From contig OZ023211.1 of NCBI GenBank assembly GCA_963995525.1, positions 1,801,384 to 1,865,383 on the forward strand: a stretch of DNA of 64,000 bases, in the 5' to 3' direction. The translations under genes and the position numbers were made by a program. This document shows positions 23,243-37,664 of this stretch, piece by piece. The notes under the pieces are model-generated. The model did not search any database. It was not told the DNA's origin and saw only the letters and a list, made by a program, of their open reading frames with translations. Numbering within the stretch: the stretch's first letter is position 1; every line of letters starts with the position of its first letter. The stretch is from Escarpia spicata. Taxonomy: Eukaryota > Annelida > Polychaeta > Sabellida > Siboglinidae.

Positions 23243-24608
23243 GGTGTAAATAATAATCGACACTGTCGAAATAAGACCCCGATTATGAACCTGTTACTTT
23301 CATTACGGCTTACGGCCACACCACAACATCGGCATCATTGTTTTCGCCTCCCGATTTTAAAAACGTTTGCGCTACACATTATATGCAGTAAACCGCCATT
23401 TCATTGTTGTGCCGCCCAGTTGGTTGTTGCATGATGTCATTCGTGTCCACTCACTAGGGGCGTGACAGTTTCTCCCCAACTTCGTCTCTTCTTCCACCGT
23501 TGATTTTTGCGATTTTTCGGTCGACAATTGGCATCTTCAAATTCGTAGCAGTGATATACAATGTAGATCCCCTTTCTCCACAGACGCGCGCTTAGTCAGT
23601 GGTACGACGCCCCACTTGGGGTCTTCACTGGGACAACTGGCCGTGCAGTTCAAAGAACAATTTCACGAACTTGCCGTTAGCCCCGCTTGTCTCCGCAATA
23701 CAGCCAACACCTGTTATTTATGATTTTAATTTTATTTGCCGGTGCAACATTCTAATTATGCACAACAGTTCGCAGTTATTACACGCAATTTGGCGGGCTC
23801 TATATCTTCAATGTGTTTATTCGAGTTTTAAACCAAACGTTATAATAGAAATGAGCAGCAAACCAGGTCAGCTTAAAAAACACAATATATATGATTATTT
23901 ACACGATTGCCATCAATATTCGTTTACTGTTTTCTTTTTGTAAACACCATAACGGTGTTTTCCTTTCAACCAAATATTTATGGTGAACAAGTTAATCATA
24001 ATTTAGGATTTTAATTCATAGCACTTCCAGACCCAGAGCGAGGAGAGCCTGACAAATATGCGTGTCCACGCAGCCGGGACATGGTGTTTGATAAAGAGCT
24101 GTCGGCCTATGTTGTTGCCGTCGTTATTTGCAAGCATGGCGGCCGCAAATCTCGGGCAAACGGCAGCCAAACGAACACGGCGACACCCGTGCCAACGACC
24201 GGCGCTTTAATTGCCCATAATGTCGTCAGTTTATCTCATTTAATGTCGAGCGTGATAGTCGCAGACAAATGACAGGTTCCCCCTTACCGACTCCCCTAGC
24301 CAATTTGTCGCCGGCCACTGAACGGTTCATTACAAGCGGCCCTTGCATGCAGGTGCCAACGACGATGTTTTTGATGCGGGCGTCGCCATTAAAACGCCAT
24401 GTTGGCGTAACCGCCGTAGCAGCAGGTGTCGCTGGCCGCCCGGCCCGGCCCGGCCCGGCCCGACGTCACCGGCGGTCAAGCGGGTTCACGACGTCCACTG
24501 ACTACCGCTCCGTGTCCAGCAACTGGCGTGAGAACGTCGAACATGATGAATCACCTAGTTCACGAAGCAGCCACACGATGGAGGCATAACTCTGGTCGTT
24601 GTGACGTT
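23243..24608. other. Non-coding stretch
   Basis: Unique. CpG-dense around 24,060-24,560, including four CCCGG-type repeats near 24,440. No gene recognised. Confidence 0.35.
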
Positions 24609-24886
24609 GTCGCGCTTACATTTATCCGGGCGTTAAATGTTATCCGGGTGATGTTTATGTGCATATGTAAGGCATACTATTTGGCACCAGTAGATCACGT
24701 AGTGATAAATAATATCCAGTAGTTAAATATGTTTCGTTTGTTGTCGTAATACGAGCGTTATAGTTAGAGTACATAATTATAATTTGCTGTTTCTGATTTG
24801 TGACCAAGTATAAGAGTAAGTCACGTGACATGTGCGTGGAGAGGAAACTGTTTTACGACAGAAATTGTTTATGTATGTGGAAAGCA

Positions 24887-24942
<56 letters not shown>

Positions 24943-25063
24943 ATGCCCGGATAAATGAAAGCGCGACAGTCGTAGCTGGTGCTAAATACATTCCCCTATG
25001 TACGCGCACGCGCAGAAACGTCATTCGGATAGTATTTAACGCCTGGACAAATGTAAGCGCGAC
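24609..25063. mobile_element. Foldback/MITE-like element, copy 1 (455 bp)
   Basis: The ends are inverted repeats: left GTCGCGCTTACATTTATCCG continuing GGCGTTAAAT, right ATTTAACGCC ... ATGTAAGCGCGAC. A second, directly repeated copy of the right terminus (CCCGGATAAATGAAAGCGCG) lies inside at about 24,948. The interior has a pure TA run at 24,888-24,938 and no reading frame, so it is non-autonomous. The left 280 bp match copy 2 at 28369 almost base for base. No target-site duplication is evident. Confidence 0.85.
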
Positions 25064-25576
25064 ACCGTATAACAACAGTATTTGTTGTATTATTACGAAC
25101 GATGTCTAGAGTGATATATCGAACACCGCTGCGTCCTGGTTGTAGTAATAATAATTATTGTAGTAATAATAATAATAATTATTTATTTATTTGCAATCGT
25201 GAGATTGAATAAAGTACAAGAAACATTCACGATTCTCGTGAATGTTTACCACACAGACACACAGTTACGTTGAAGTAAATTCGCAGTCACTCAGTTTTGG
25301 CAATTATATTACCTATGTTGTAAGTGCTTCATGTCCGAGGTGTCGATGTCCTCTCGCCTCTCTCTGTGTCCAGTCACGTTCTTGGACCATTCGCCTCGGA
25401 TTTACCATTTGGCGATACATTTCGTGTTTTTGATATGCTATGCTCCTCTAGATAGCCTTACGCCTATCCGAGAGAAGTGATATATGAAGGATTAAAACAT
25501 GAAAACCACAAACTGCACCACTAACACGATAAACGTGAAATTACGATGAAAGCATCCGCAGAAATGTCTTAGAGCT
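25064..25576. other. Non-coding stretch
   Basis: Contains AAT-type repeats near 25,140-25,185. Nothing else recognised. Confidence 0.4.
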
Positions 25577-25913
25577 TGAGGCAACCGCCACATCTCCCTT
25601 CCTCCTTGGACGCCCCTGCAACCGCCACCTCTCCCTCCCCCTTGGACGCCCCTGCAACCGCCACCTCTCCCTTCCTCCTTGGACGCCCCTGCAACCGCCA
25701 CCTCTCCCTTCCTCCTTGGACGCCTCTGCAACCGCCACCTCTCCCTCCCTCCTTGGACGCCCCTGCAACCGCCACCTCTCCCTTCCTCCTTGGACGCCCC
25801 TGCAACCGCCACCCCTCCCTTCCCCTTGGACGCCCCTGCAACCGCCACCTCTCCCTTCCCCCTTGAACGCCCCTGCAACCGCCACCCCTCCCTTCCCCCT
25901 TGGACGCCCCTGT
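25577..25913. repeat. 36-37 bp minisatellite, about 9 units
   Basis: Units of 'gcaaccgccacctctccct' plus 'tcctccttggacgcccct', with 36- or 37-bp variants. The plus strand is C-rich. Frames through it give repetitive Pro/Arg or Gly/Arg strings that shift with unit length and are not genes. Confidence 0.95.
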
Positions 25914-26547
25914 GACGAGACTATCAGCAGCTTTCGGTCCGTGAGCGACCGTTATCGTGCAGTGTCGGCTCGAAACAAATTCTTCTGCGAATTCCGTTAC
26001 TCAGTCACATTGGATTGACAACTTACACGTTTGTGAAATTCGTTAAACATAAAGTAAAAACACCTAGAAATAAAACATTATTTGTTTGCAACCCTTGACA
26101 TTCATGATGCTGGCGTACTTATAAATATTACATATGCACTGTTAGCACTTTACTTGTCTAAAGATAGTAATTATAATGTAATCACAAGTTGGAATAAGTA
26201 GTAAAATTAGTCCATACATAATTATGTATGTTGTGTATACTTGCGAAAACACTGCACATAGGCCTACATGCAAAGTGTTAACTAAGCTTTGGTGTTGGTG
26301 TAGTTTAACTTGTAATAAATCACATGACGGCTGATATATCACACACAAACACACGTAAACCGTCATTATATGGCCCGTACGTATTCGTTTTACAGCCTGC
26401 ATTTACAGTGAGTTAAACAGCCGTATTCCGGGGCGGACACGAGCGAACTCTGAACCAGAATTAGGATGTGTCCATGTATGATCTGAGAGGACAATGCACA
26501 AGAGAGGATATTTTTCACCATAGAGAGGAAATTTTTCACCATAAAAC
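25914..26547. other. Non-coding stretch
   Basis: A 20-bp segment (agagaggaaatttttcacca) is duplicated in tandem at about 26,503-26,541. The rest is unique. Confidence 0.4.
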
Positions 26548-26690
26548 ATCAAGAACGCATTTGATGAAGTGGATCACAAGATCTTGATTGAACGTATAAA
26601 AAATACTGGTTTGAGTGGAAATGGTTTAGAAATAGCACCGAATTTGGTAGAACAGACGAAGGAAAGTCAGAGTTGCGCGTTTTATAATAC
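26548..26690 (+). pseudogene. LINE reverse transcriptase fragment
   Basis: The plus-strand translation KNAFDEVDHKILIERIKN followed by TGLSGNGLE matches the conserved RT block around the first catalytic aspartate (…KAFDxVDHxILxxxL, then GxxGxxL). In a second frame NRRRKVRVA follows, the usual continuation. Frames are broken. The element's 3' end may extend to about 27,125, where AATAAATACATCAATCAA resembles a LINE tail. Confidence 0.6.
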
Positions 26691-28249
<1,559 letters not shown>

Positions 28250-28368
28250 ATGTCCGAATGCTCCATTTGTTCGGCACCCATTTTTGATGGATTGGCGGTC
28301 CTTCTGCAAGGCAACAGGTCACGTGATGATGGGACCAATTGGTAGTTGTTGTAAACCCATGAAAAGCT

Positions 28369-28744
28369 GTCGCGCTTACATTTATCCGGGCGTTAAATTT
28401 GATCCGGATGATGTTTATGTGCATATGCAAGGCATAATATTTGGCACCAGTAGATCACGTAGTGATCAATAATATCCAGTAGTTAAATATGTTTCGTTTG
28501 TTGTTGAAATACGAGCGTTATAGTTAGAATACATAATTATAATTTCCTCTTTCAGATTTGTGACCAAGTATAAGAGTAAGTCACGTGACATGTGCGTGGA
28601 GAGGAAACTGTTTTATGACAGAAATCGTTTATGTCTGTGGGAAGGAAACATTTTATAATTTATGTATATATATATAGACATACATATAAATATATACATA
28701 TATATGTATATATATATATATATATATAAATATATATACATATA

Positions 28745-28783
<39 letters not shown>

Positions 28784-28839
28784 ACATATAAATATATACA
28801 TATATATGTATATATATATATATATATATAAATATATAC

Positions 28840-28870
<31 letters not shown>

Positions 28871-29183
28871 CATATATATATATGTATATATATTTATATG
28901 TATGTCTATATATATACATAAATTATAAAATGTTTCCTTCCCACAGACATAAACGATTTCTGTCATAAACTCTTATACTTGGTCACAAATCTGAAACAGG
29001 AAATTATAATTATGTATTCTAACTATAGCGCTCGTATTTCGACAACAAACGAAACATATATAACGCCCGGATAAATGAAAGCGCGACAGTCGTAGTTGGT
29101 GCTAAATACATTCCCTTAGATACGCGCACGCCCAGAAGCGTCACCCGGATATTATTTAACGCCCGGATAAATGTAAGCGCGAC
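28369..29183. mobile_element. Foldback/MITE-like element, copy 2 (815 bp)
   Basis: The same termini as copy 1 at 24609. Here the interior is itself a large palindrome: 28489-28663 reappears inverted at 28918-29063, with a TA-rich loop (28664-28917) between and a roughly 37-bp gap in the right arm. Copy 1 lacks the inverted inner arm, so it may be a deletion derivative, or copy 2 a duplication product. No coding capacity. Confidence 0.85.
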
Positions 29184-29970
29184 ACCGCCAACAAACACGT
29201 ACTTTATGTGACTATGAAACATTAATGGTTATCATTAAAGGTGATGGTGAAATGCCACAAAATATTTGGCTTATTGCTGTTTTGGACGGAGCATATGAAC
29301 GGACATAATTAGACTACTTATGGACGATTATTTTGAGACAAAATTACATGTTTTCATTGCTTCGTCTCATCTCACACGTTATTATGAAGAATTGGCAAGT
29401 GATGGACCCAACGGTTGTTTCAATAGCGAATGCAATGCATGTTATTGATCCGAAATACCCATTAACTCGCAAAAACAATCGTCGACATCGTTAACATGTG
29501 ACCTATAGTTGCAAATGATTTATTGCATTAAAAATATACATTTCTCCCGCTTGTTTTTGTCAGCTAAGTATCTAAACTGAGTAATGCGTTATGACATAAA
29601 AGGCAAGCCTACCTGGGATGTATGGTAGTGATACACGCAGGCGTTTATTTCTAATGTTTGTTTTCGTTCAAGCGTCGATGTTACATTACCTTTTCCAATT
29701 TAACCACTGATCGACTCCGTTAACATCTGCCAACGTCGCACACGACATAATCATTTAATTACAATTATTACTCACCGACTATATATATATACTAATGTCC
29801 CCAAAAACTATGCCGTCCGACGTAATTGATCTGACTGTTTTTCTCACATTTCGCATGCAATCACACATATCTGATTACGTTCTTATAGTTGTTGCTTAAA
29901 TGGTAAAATTGTATATGAAAATATATTAAAATGCTTTGGATATTGTTGTATAGCCTGTGAGGAAGTAACA
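29184..29970. other. Non-coding stretch
   Basis: Unique AT-rich sequence; nothing recognised. Confidence 0.4.
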
Positions 29971-30015
29971 GTATATATATATATAATTATATATATGTGT
30001 ATATATATATATATT

Positions 30016-30068
<53 letters not shown>

Positions 30069-30184
30069 ACGTATGTATAATATATGTATACATATATACT
30101 GTAATAAAATACTTATTTATATATATTATACGTATGTATATATATATATATATACATACGTATAATATATATAAGTATTTTATT
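29971..30184. repeat. TA tract with 82-bp palindrome
   Basis: TA-rich throughout. The segment 30103-30184 is a near-perfect palindrome, AATAAAATACTTAT ... ATAAGTATTTTATT around ATACGTATGTATATA, with a single 4-bp indel. Confidence 0.9.
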
Positions 30185-31199
30185 TCAATGTTACTCCGTG
30201 TAAGGTTTTCGTTCACAAGTTGATTCTGCTTAAACTGTACTAGAAGCTAACCTGCATTAGTAAACATTCTTGAATTGGTTAAGCATAAACATCAAGGGCT
30301 TAGTGTTGTTCTAACATCTTCAAATTCTACTCAGGTTATTATGTAAGATTTATCAATAGTGGTTAATTACAATAGTACAATTACATATTTTAATAACGTT
30401 TACATTATAATGTTTGGCGTGTAATTTAGGATTCAAACATAAAACACTTCCGATATGCGACATCTAGTTAGGACAAAACAGATTTGCTAAGCGAGGAAGT
30501 TTCGGTGACTTTGAGACGATATGTGCACCGTGTTGGCAATTTCACAATAATTTTGTTAACAGGTATATATTTGAGAAATGCGACATCTGTAATTATTATG
30601 CAGGCTATATAGTTCGCACACTGTGAACCTTCGCTGGGTCCGGAACATTTCGCTATATGTAACACTCCGTGTTTTCCCTATATCCACGTGTAGGCCCTGC
30701 AACTGAGGCCTGCCAACAGTGCGGGACAGAAAGGAGATGTCAAAGTCGTCCCTGTTCTTCCTTCCACCCAAGTAAGACCGTCGCACTTCTTGTAGACTGG
30801 TTGACGATAACATAAGTATCCGTGAGTGTAGACAAGATCTTTATATTCTAACGTCTCGTTAAGGGGACCTTTCGTGGGTAGATTTTCTAGTAAAACACGA
30901 CGCATTTTGATACAGCTTGACAAAAGAATAAATATATAAGTAGCCGATATGAACTGTTTGGACAATAAATATGGGCAACGTTACTAATTCGACCGGTTGG
31001 TCTTTAAATAATGCGATACTCTACAATCTACATGCTGACCGATGATGCTGTCGTGGGATAAACGGATTCACACAGATTTATAATAATCTTTTGTTAGCAA
31101 GTTCTCCATAACAAGTTAGGGTTAATCGCAGCCGTAATAAATCACGATGAATCGATCAACCAAGTACCCAGGAGCGTTATAGTCAATGGTGTTTGCTAA
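30185..31199. other. Non-coding stretch
   Basis: A minus-strand frame at 30,678-30,965 has a plausible mix of residues and four cysteines, but no start context, splice sites or family could be recognised. Confidence 0.35.
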
Positions 31200-31572
31200 C
31201 ATGACGTGGGTTCCTTTACTTAGTAGACCCCTTATTGTACGTAGTGAACCCCGTTATTAAACTTAGTGGACATTTTATTTTTTACCTCGAAACGGCCATA
31301 TTCATGACTTGGAGGTAATTCACTTAAAACTTGCCAATATCTCTTGTGGGTCGAAACATACGTAAAGCCAGACCATCGTATCCCCTTCGATTCAGAAGCC
31401 CACAAGCGATATGGCAAATTAAGCGATGAAAATCGTCGCTCATTGCTGGGTCAGCTCTACCAGTTTTGGACATAGACCCTAAATGTGTCGCAAGAAACAT
31501 AGATAACAACTTACTATAGTTTTGGACATAGACCCTAAATTTGTGACAGGAAACATAAAAAACAACTTACAT
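31200..31572 (-). repeat. Left arm of a ~380-bp inverted repeat
   Basis: The reverse complement aligns along its length with 32296-32685: shared blocks include GTAAGTTGTTTT, ACCCAGCANTGAGCGA, TAATTTGCCAT, ATTACCTCCAAGTCAT and AAGTAAAGGA. A sub-segment (ttttggacatagaccctaaat) is duplicated in tandem at 31,464 and 31,518. The minus strand has a short clean frame (31324-31509) of unknown family. It may be a foldback transposon or two inserted copies of one repeat. Confidence 0.65.
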
Positions 31573-31757
31573 ACTTGAAAGTATCACAATCAGCTGAGAA
31601 ATGTGATTCAAAACTTTACAAACGGGTAGCCGAAATATATAGGTTACTGAGCAATGCAAACTAAACTCGGTATAGTAGGAATTTAGCAGTAAGTAGTATA
31701 GCATAACACAACTGCTTTATTGCTTCTAGATAAGACTTTCAGAGAGAGACGATGTAG
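31573..31757. other. Loop sequence of the inverted repeat
   Basis: Nothing recognised. Confidence 0.3.
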
Positions 31758-31903
31758 GTGGACAAGTGATTCACAGTGGACAAGTGGTTCACAGTGGACT
31801 AGTGGTTCACAGTGGACCAGTGGTTCACAGTGGACAAGTGGTTCACAGTGGACAAGTGGTTCACAGTGGACAAGTGGTTCACAGTGGACAAGTGGTTCAC
31901 AGT
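31758..31903. repeat. 18-bp minisatellite, about 8 units
   Basis: Units of TGGACAAGTGGTTCACAG. As 18 is divisible by three, frames on both strands stay open (Trp-Thr-Ser-Gly-Ser-Gln on plus). No start, domain or splice context supports a protein. Confidence 0.95.
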
Positions 31904-32295
31904 GTTTCCGTCTTATTGACATTATGTTCCTCCCAAAAGTTAAATGAACGAAGAAACATATTGGAGCGAAATAACTATGGACATAATCAGAAGTTTGGGA
32001 ACAACGTGCAAAACCTTCAAGCATGATTTGTCAAGTCGACATTGTTTTCGCTACGGTATTACCTTCTCCGCTTATTTGATTGCGTCTGTACTCAAACAAG
32101 GTGCATAGTTATTAATAGAAATACACCTATGTGGTGTTTCATAATACCAACCGATTTTTGTCTCTTTAAAAATGTGCATACAACGGGCCTCTTTATATTC
32201 ACTTTATATTATTTCTTTGTACAACTAACTTTATGGGAGGAAAATAATTTTAATAATTTAATATTTTCTCAGCTGACTGTGGCAATTTCAGTGAT

Positions 32296-32685
32296 GTAAG
32301 TTGTTTTATGTTTATTGTGTCATGTTTATATCCATAACCGGGACAACAGACCCAGCAGTGAGCGAATTTCATCGCCTAATTTGCCATGTAGCTGCAGCTA
32401 ACTGGTAAAAATGTTACGTCCGCGCCATATGACGCAATAACGGCTGTTCGGCTTCTGGATCGAAGGGAGGTCGAGAAACCAACACCATGATCTAGCGTAT
32501 TCCTATACATGGCCTGGCCTTGCGTAGGAGGCCTATATGTTTCCATCCACAGACATGTTCGCAAGTCTCGTCAATTACCTCCAAGTCATCAATACGGCCG
32601 TCTCGATTCAGCTCCAAACAAATCAATAATAGGAGGTTCACTAGGTATAATAAGTGGTCCATCAAGTAAAGGATTATCTACATTC
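32296..32685 (+). repeat. Right arm of a ~380-bp inverted repeat
   Basis: Inverted partner of 31200-31572. Its outer edge lies within about 60 bp of the 5' end of the following LINE, so the LINE may have inserted at or near the edge of this element. Confidence 0.65.
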
Positions 32686-32744
32686 TGTAAGACAACACCG
32701 TTGAGTCCCCTTCTCTATGGCTATAAAGTTGCTATAGTAGGCTC

Positions 32745-35430
32745 TACTTAGGAGATGGCATAATATTGAAAAAACATGGTGGTGTTGCAATATTGTGGAA
32801 ACTTGACCTTGAAGCAGACATCACCCCTCTAAAGTTTGACCTTAACTGGGTTGTTGGTGTCGAATATAATTGTGGTAACAAAAAAATGGTAATTTTGTGT
32901 GTTTACATGCCATATGAAAGTTATCAAAATAATGATGAATATCAGGAAAAACTTGGCACATTAATATGTATTATAGAAGATTTAGAAACTACGTGTGTAC
33001 TGGTGGTAGGGGATTATAACGCCGACATTTCTGACGAGACTTCGTCGTTTGGAAGGTCCCTTATAAACTTCTGCACTGAATACAATCTGGTGCTGTCCAG
33101 TAAGCAGTATCTACCACCTGATTCGTTCACGTACATCAGTGATGCATGGGGTAGCACCTCATGGCTAGATCATTGTATAGCTACACATGATGGTAATGAT
33201 GTGATAAATGACATTAGTGTGTGCTATAATCTTGCTACCACAGATCATATCCCTGTGATAATCGATGTCAATGTAGACAGTGTGCCAGGTGTAGTACCCG
33301 GTACTAACAATAACACTCAGCCACGTCTTAACTGGTCAAGACTTAACAAAGGTTCCATTGACAATTACTGTAGACAGACTGATACTGAACTGAAAAACAT
33401 TGTATTACCTATTGATGCTATTATATGTACTGATGTCAACTGCAATGATGAGTCTCATCAGAAAGCACTTAATAACATGTATGATAATATAACCAGGTGT
33501 TTAACTGATGCTAGTGGCTGTTTGTCTACTCACAAACAAGGAAACTATACATGTCGGCCTGGGTGGACTGATTATGTGGCAGATATCCATAAAGCTGCTA
33601 ATGAAGCTTTCCAACTATGGGACAATATAGGTAAACCTAAACAAGGTCCTGTTTTTGAGTTAAAAAAGAAAGCTGATGCTAGATGCAAATATGCAATAAG
33701 GTTTATTAAAAAACATGAAAATGAGTTGAGGCGTGAAGCCCTTGCCAAGAAGATGGCTAACCATACAAATGATCAATTTTGGAAGATCAAAACTATTAAC
33801 AATAGTAAAATCCTCTTGCCAACTAATATAAATGGTAACAGTGGTGAAGAAGCTATTGTGAATATGTGGATTCAACACTTTCGTGACTTGTTTAATTGTG
33901 TAAATAACAGTAGTGCCAAAACCCTAGCATTTGATGTTAGTTATGAGAGCAGCATTAGAGTGTTACCTGAAGAAGTCAAAGATGCTATAAGAAACCTTGA
34001 CTGTAACAAGAGTTGTGGCCTTGCAGTGAACGCATACTGCCTTTACTGTCAATGTGCTTCACAGGTCTGTTGGTTCATGGCGTACTGCCAAGTTCTATGA
34101 TTTATGTTATATTAGTGCCCATAATCAAGGATAAATCCGGCAAGATAAACAGTAAAGACAACTATAGGCCAATAGCACTGGCAAGTGTTATGTCTAAAGT
34201 TTTTGAAAAAATCTTGCTCAACAGAATGGATGACTTTTTAACAACCAGTGACAACCAGTTTGGTTTTAAAAAGAAGCATGGCACTGACATGTGCATTTAT
34301 GTACTAAAAGAGGTTATTGCTCAATATCAAGCCTTAAATAGCTGTTTGTTTATGTGTTTTCTTGATGCATCTAAGGCTTTTGACCGTGTAAACCAGTGTA
34401 CTTTTTAAAAAGCTAATAGACAGAGAGGTTCCTGGTTACATTGTTAGAATTCTAGTGTTTTGGTATGCGAACCAACAGATGTGTGCAAGATGGGGTAGTC
34501 ATGTGTCTGACAGTATTTATGTAAGTAATGGAGTTAGACAAGGAGGTATTTTATCCCCCTATTTGTTCAGTGTTTACATGGATGGTTTATCCACTGTACT
34601 TAATAGTTGCAATACAGGATGTTATGTAGGATATAATTGTGTAAATAATATTATGTATGCTGATGATCTTGTAGTTTTTTGTCCGTCCAGCAGGGGATTA
34701 CAGACCCTTCTCACCGTCTGTGATCAATATGGAGTATCTCATGACATAAGGTACAATGCCAAAAAGAGTATGGTCATGATAATTAGAAACAAGAGTTATA
34801 AGAAATTTCCAAGTTTTATGCTTGGTAACGACAAACTATGTGAGGTAGAATCTGTAAAATATTTGGGTAATATAATTTCAAATAGTATGCTAGATGACAA
34901 TGATATATCTAGACAATGTCGCCAGTTGTATGCACAAGGCAACATGATCATAAGAAAATTTCATATGTGTTCAAATGATGTAAAGAAGACATTGTTTACT
35001 ACTTTTTGGTCACCTATGTATACTGCCCATCTATGGTGGAATTTTCATAACTATTCAATCAGGAAATTGTATGTCTCTTACAACAATATATTTCGAATGG
35101 TGTTAGGTTATGACAGATACTGTAGTGCTAGTGAAATGTTTGTTAACAATAATTTACCTAACTGTGCTGCTGTTATTAGAAATCTGACATATAGGTTTAT
35201 ATGCCGACTGCAGTTCTCAAAAAACATATTGATTTGTAACATTATTAATAGTGACGTGAAATACATGTCAAGAATATGGAAATATTGGTTCAATTCCCTG
35301 TACATACATTTTGTTGACGGGTGATTTTTCATTCTGTACATTGTAACTATTGTTATAACACAACTATAGAACCATGATAATGTACTTGTATGTTGTATGG
35401 AGTCTGTGAATAAAGCAATTATTATATTAT
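32745..35430 (+). mobile_element. LINE with endonuclease and reverse transcriptase, plus strand
   Basis: The copy begins inside the endonuclease coding region. It ends after a 3'UTR with AATAAAG near 35,410 and an AT-rich end. It is the longest LINE in the window. The clade was not resolved. RT and flanking motifs (DNQFGFKKKHGTD, LDASKAFDRVN, GVRQGGILSPYLF) mark a widespread animal family. Confidence 0.9.
32751..35324 (+). pseudogene. Endonuclease-reverse transcriptase ORF2, broken
   Basis: The first frame (to about 34,020) starts inside an APE-type endonuclease: GGVAILWK, VLVVGDYNAD, a SFTY ... WGSTSWLDHCI block and TTDHIPVII, the last being the catalytic (S/T)DH motif. A Lys-rich linker follows. 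After NKSCGL about a dozen codons are lost with a frame change, then ERILPLLS, YRPIALASVMSKVFEK and LDASKAFDRVN in a second frame. A one-base shift near 34,400 leads to the third frame: GVRQGGILSPYLF, the intact catalytic box MYADDLVVF, KYLGNIIS, and a C-terminal region ending at TGA 35324. The apparent start at 32766 is a TTG; the true N-terminus is missing. The conserved catalytic motifs and few lesions suggest recent inactivation. Confidence 0.9.
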
Positions 35431-37570
35431 ACTTAACTGATCGATTTATCATGATGTATTACTGCAGCGATTAGCCCTACCTTGTTACAGAGAACTACTT
35501 TTTAACAAAAGATTAATATCTGTATAAATATATTTATCACGTGACAGTATGTAGATCCCATGTATTAATATAAAGACCAGCCGATCGAGTTTGTAAAATT
35601 TATCGAATCTATTGTCCACTCCGCATTCGACGTTTAAATGTACTATTACGCAGTTCGTGTAGTGTGTAAAATAAGTTTTCTTGTACAGACCTGTAGGCTG
35701 GGGGGACTTCCGGTTGGACATACCACAACGGGTCCATAAGGGGTAGGGCATACGTGGGTTGCAGCTTGGTGTTTTTGTGTGAGATGGAAGTTATTTGGGA
35801 CCCTAGTCATGACAAAAATACACCCGAAACAAGAAATTAACCACGTTCCGGGCCTATTACAGGTCCAATAGATCGTATTACAGGTCCAATAGATCGTATT
35901 ACAGGTCCAGTAGATCGTATTACAGGTCCAATAGATCGTATTACAGGTCCAGTAGATCCAGTTTTATTCGCGTTGGCTCGGAGCCGTTGTCACCTGGTGC
36001 TTTTAGTGCATTTTTATTTAAACGTATCTTAATTTTTTTTTTTTTTCTTCAAATTCTTTGAACAATTCTGTCGTGTTTTCCGTAGAACCTGGATACACAA
36101 TGACGGTAAATGCTAATTACCTACGAATGACTCTTTACATGTCCTTCGCGACATTATTATATGCTATTGATTTGTCACTTACCCGCCTGTGTTGCTGCAT
36201 GACGCAGTCAGTATTCGTAAATACGGATTCTGATTTGTTTACCGCAAACAATGTTTCTGTTGACATTTTGTCTTTGTCAAAGCACAGACTGTAAACCGTC
36301 AGACCACACAATCTCGACCAAGACAAAATTACGACAGAAAGTTTTTGACAGTAAACAAGTATCAGACACCTGCCGAACAACATATCAAAAGTATTCATCA
36401 TTATCTTGTCCACACATGGGGGGGGGGCTACTAAACACGAACTGTATTTATTAACTAAATGTTATGAATACGCCACAAAAATAACGTGTAATGGGTGTGA
36501 ATTGATATGCGAGTGTGTTGCGTGTGCGCGCGCGTAACTTGTTTGATGTCGTAGTTTCGCAGTTGCTCACAAAATTCAAATATACAACGGAGTGGACCAA
36601 ATTAGGTTTTTATTTATTTCGTAAAAATGTAGCAAAACTGCTTATTATAAACGTGACAATGTACACGGAATGATACAACGTGAATAATGGGAATGTAAAG
36701 AACCCGACCAATCAAACAGCAGACGGGGGGGGGGGCAGATACATGAAGCCATTTCCCTGTGTTCAGTACGCCTGTAGGATGACCATCGATGTAAAGTTTT
36801 CTACCTACTACACGCATCCTCAAGTTGGCAATGAATGTGTACAGCTAATTAAAACCAACTGAACACTCGTTATGAATGGGCCTATTAGTATACTTATTTC
36901 ACACAGGCAAGATCATCGGTACGAACTGCGTGCAACAACACAACCAATGCTGCCACCTATCGGACAGTAATTTTAATTAGTTGTCCTTTCAGTCGCTAGA
37001 TGGCAGCATACATGGAACTTCATAACAGATCTCGCAGTCACATTTGTCACAAAAAGAAAGTGCATGTTAGCTGAAATAATGCGTGTAAGGTGTTTCACCA
37101 CAAAACAAAATGCAATTACACAAAGGCAGGTGGCAATACTGTTAGTATATGATGAGAATCGAGAAGATGGCCAGATAAATACAAGTAGATGACGAAATAA
37201 CAGCAAACTACACACGACTTAGCTACATCAATAACACATTAATACACTTAATTAAACACAACACGGACGAAACACCACGTGTCAAACATTTGATATAATC
37301 TGCTGCGATCAGAAGCTTTCCTTTGTTTATATATTAAATAGATACCGGGTTTAATTATTAATTGACACTCAACCTTGCTGGACAATGCCAGCATCACAAA
37401 CAGGCTACGTTAACTAATTACCTAGACCAAGACACGGTGCAAACAATGAAAAAGGCATATATCAAAAATGGATCTGTATGAAATACGTTCACAAATATAT
37501 CCTAATGCAGAACAAGGAAATGTGCAAGAGCCTAGCTATGAGAAGATTGGGGGAATTGTCGCAGGTTACT
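35431..37570. other. Downstream of LINE; minus-gene 3' flank
   Basis: Five tandem 21-bp units (ATTACAGGTCCAATAGATCGT) lie at about 35,857-35,960, and G-runs near 36,420 and 36,725. Below 37,570 the sequence should contain the 3'UTR of the minus-strand KDEL gene. An ATTAAA on the minus strand near 37,350 is a candidate polyadenylation signal only. Confidence 0.4.
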
Positions 37571-37664
37571 TCAGAGTTCATCTTTTGTATCGATCCACTT
37601 CTTGACTGACTCGAGGTCTTTCTCAACCTCATCTTTTGGTGGCGCCTCAACACTGGTGAGAGAA
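37571..37664 (-). CDS. KDEL gene coding exon 5
   Basis: Follows GTTGCAG. Encodes SLTSVEAPPKDEVEKD, then LESVKKWIDTKDEL and TGA. The last four residues are the classic ER retrieval signal. Confidence 0.85.

Noticed and set aside
25492..25915. Arg/Gly- or Pro-rich proteins of 90-128 residues
   Set aside because: They arise from the 36-37 bp minisatellite; mixed unit lengths shift the frame, and frames are open on both strands.
32509..32751. 80-codon frame just upstream of the LINE as its ORF1
   Set aside because: It lies largely in the right arm of the inverted repeat and has no nucleic-acid-binding motif; the frame does not join the endonuclease.
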